From assembly GCA_017440275.1 (NCBI GenBank), contig JAFSHN010000048.1, positions 1-55,582 of the forward strand: DNA of 55,582 nucleotides. The letters run 5' to 3'. Source of the DNA: Bacillota bacterium (GTDB lineage Bacteria > Bacillota > Clostridia > Peptostreptococcales > Anaerovoracaceae). The number at the start of each line of letters is the position of its first letter. Within the stretch, counting starts at the first letter, position 1. The translations under genes were made by a program, and so were the position numbers. This document shows, one piece after another, positions 54,186 to 55,582 of this stretch. The notes under the pieces are model-generated. The model had not been told where the DNA came from and made no database searches. It was given only the letters and a program-made list of their open reading frames with translations.

Positions 54186-55136
54186 TTATCTCTTTATATC
54201 ATCTCTTATAAGCTGTACTGCCTGCAGCCTGCTGGTAACTCCGATTTTCTTATATAAATTAGAAGTATGTACCTTTACAGTATTAATAGACAGGCAAAGC
54301 TCGTCTGCAATGTCGTTATTGTTATAACCATTATATATGAGACGTGCGATTTCTTCTTCTCTTCCGCTCAATGCAAACTGTTCAGCTATTTTTTCCAATT
54401 TCTCATCAATCGTTTCAGGTATTACTGTTTCTTCTTCATTGGAATTTTTACAGGATGTCCATACAAATACTACATTATATACATTGAAAATCAGCCAAAC
54501 AACAGTATATATTTTCTCATCGTCTTTGACAAAATCCCACGTAGTTCTTAAGTCTATAGTATTTATGGTTGTAATTACGCATAGCACCACGAAAAGAATG
54601 CTGTGTAAAAGGACTGAAAATCTTGCCATTTTATTTAATGGTGAACCAAACAAAATCCTTATATATCTTATTGCAAATCCAATTGTAATAAACACAGGCA
54701 TTGCATTTAAAACTATCATCAACATGGCGTACACAAATTCCGACATTTCTATAGCTTCTATAGTATACAGCGTATCTGTCCAAAGGATTACTACTGCCAC
54801 GGCTACAAAGAACACGGGAAGCCATCTGACAGTCCTTTCTTTAGCTACATCTCTGAGCATAGCGATAAGTGCATAAGCCATTGCTACTTCTAATACGTTT
54901 TCTATTATGAGAAACCACGAAATCCCGTCTTTTCCAATTATACCTTCAAAAAAAATAATCAAAAAATCACATATATTAAATAATAAAATAAGTGCCATAA
55001 AGATTGTCATATTGTTGCTTTTAACCATCTGATTGGTAGAATCCAGCTTTTTTCGCTCCGACATAGCCTGCATGGCAAAAGCCATAGCACCTATTATTAT
55101 TATAAATATGTATATCAACTCAATTAATTCTTGCAT
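54186..55136 (-). CDS. Membrane-bound LuxR-family transcriptional regulator
   Basis: A 316-residue protein with about seven transmembrane helices in residues 1-230 and a C-terminal LuxR helix-turn-helix: FALSGREEEIARLIYNGYNN then DIADELCLSINTVKVHTSNL. This is a one-component membrane sensor-regulator of a kind common in Clostridia and Actinobacteria; ligand and targets are unknown. ATG 55136 has AAAGGTGAC upstream, next to an inverted repeat at 55149-55164. The neighbouring nhaC could be a target, but it is separated by a terminator. Confidence 0.82.
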   Translation of the reverse strand: MQELIELIYIFIIIIGAMAFAMQAMSERKKLDSTNQMVKSNNMTIFMALILLFNICDFLIIFFEGIIGKDGISWFLIIENVLEVAMAYALIAMLRDVAKERTVRWLPVFFVAVAVVILWTDTLYTIEAIEMSEFVYAMLMIVLNAMPVFITIGFAIRYIRILFGSPLNKMARFSVLLHSILFVVLCVITTINTIDLRTTWDFVKDDEKIYTVVWLIFNVYNVVFVWTSCKNSNEEETVIPETIDEKLEKIAEQFALSGREEEIARLIYNGYNNNDIADELCLSINTVKVHTSNLYKKIGVTSRLQAVQLIRDDIKR

Positions 55137-55148
55137 ATTGTCACCTTT

Positions 55149-55164
55149 CTTTACCTTGGTAAAG
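55149..55164. promoter_or_regulatory. Inverted repeat at the luxR-type gene start
   Basis: CTTTACC-TT-GGTAAAG, 7-bp arms, 13-28 bases upstream of the start codon and next to the ribosome binding site. It could be an autoregulatory site or an RNA hairpin. Confidence 0.45.
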
Positions 55165-55238
55165 TCTTTTTATACATTATACAAGAATCTATGCAAATTT
55201 TAGAGTTTATTATGGTTTTTTAACGCTTTTTTAACAAC

Positions 55239-55267
55239 TCAAAAAGCCGGACATAAAAGTCCGGCTT
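55239..55267 (-). terminator. Terminator of nhaC
   Basis: Minus-strand AAGCCGGAC / GTCCGGCTT (9 bp, loop TTTTAT), followed by TTTGAG. It lies about 50 bases after the nhaC stop. Confidence 0.88.
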
Positions 55268-55315
55268 CCTGAGGTTTTATTTATTCATTCACCTATTATT
55301 AAGGAGAACTTGTAA

Positions 55316-55582
55316 CTAAGCTTCCATAGCCTTCAGAGCAGCAGCCTTATCAGCTTCTCTTTCTGCTAAAATCTTCTGGTATTCTTCTTCAGTCATCTTA
55401 ACCATGGAGATTCCAGTGAATCCGTAGAAGATGGATACTAATGGGTTGAACCAGTTCAGGATTGCATAAGGAGCATATCCGCCTGCACCCCACTGTGGGC
55501 ACTGCAGGAAGTTACTCATTGTAGCACCACATGTGTTCCATGGAATGAAGTTTGAAGTGATTGTACCGGAGTCTTCCAGACA
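55316..55582 (-). CDS. Na+/H+ antiporter NhaC family, C-terminal part (truncated by window edge)
   Basis: The last 88 codons of a gene that begins outside the window. The frame reads CLEDSGTITSNFIPWNTCGA then TMSNFLQCPQWGAGGYAPYA, which matches the conserved C-terminal region of NhaC-type antiporters (the SG-T/S-PLIPWNTCG segment), followed by a last membrane segment (ILNWFNPLVSIFYGFTGI) and a charged cytosolic tail. An internal ATG at 55519 is not the real start. These transporters exchange sodium or small organic ions for protons in the cytoplasmic membrane. Confidence 0.82.
   Translation of the reverse strand, partial: CLEDSGTITSNFIPWNTCGATMSNFLQCPQWGAGGYAPYAILNWFNPLVSIFYGFTGISMVKMTEEEYQKILAEREADKAAALKAMEA

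Overview
The window reads as a chromosomal segment of an anaerobic, endospore-forming Firmicute of the class Clostridia. Spore genes are gpr, spoIIP, cwlJ, gerQ and a lone GerA/SpoVAF-type gene. The split transketolase, NADP-type glutamate dehydrogenase, CCG-domain and 4Fe-4S redox proteins, moderately AT-rich DNA and strong AGGAGG-type ribosome binding sites fit this. A Family XIII / Anaerovoracaceae-like host is a guess I cannot test. No rRNA, tRNA, CRISPR array, prophage or intact insertion sequence was recognised.

Left part (1-9.5 kb): the conserved chaperone/sporulation cluster rpsT | gpr-spoIIP-lepA-hemW-...-hrcA, with CIRCE in front of hrcA as in Bacillus, but with glpK, an aldo/keto reductase and a CCG-domain protein between hemW and hrcA. 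Two non-coding arrays of short alternating inverted words flank the CCG gene. 9.5-20.6 kb: GTP-type PEPCK, a LOG-family nucleosidase, then a minus-strand series recJ-yerC-PPTase-MBL-recX-tcdA with overlapping ends, an M23 peptidase with ftsE/ftsX (a divisome-linked hydrolase set), a ParA-like protein and a PrcB-domain lipo/membrane protein. 20.6-21.0 kb: a 300-bp non-coding stretch with the third and largest word array. 21-27.5 kb: split transketolase, mazF, nnrD, mgtE (with a leader peptide candidate) and gdhA with an operator in its promoter. 27.5-44.6 kb: addA, gpmI, two flavoproteins, DUF308 protein, dinB, flavodoxin, pfkA, dnaE, an EEP-family hydrolase and a GNAT acetyltransferase. 44.6-55.6 kb: a LysR regulator, an LTA-synthase-like protein, cwlJ-gerQ, an acyl-CoA synthetase, the GerA-type protein, gltX, a membrane LuxR regulator and the 3' end of nhaC.

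The most unusual signal is non-coding. At 395-646 a word AATTCCAT/ATGGAATT occurs eight times in strictly alternating orientation with start-to-start spacings 33,40,32,30,32,40,33, an exact mirror. At 20691-20989 a different word, TTAGG/CCTAA, occurs twelve times, again strictly alternating, with 28,24,28,12 from the left end and 28,24,28,12 from the right end. A smaller third example (AACTGTCA) lies at 1304-1407. Each locus has its own word, and the spacer sequences I compared across the mirror (one pair at each of the two larger loci) are not convincingly conserved, so geometry rather than sequence seems to be preserved. I do not recognise this as a known element class.
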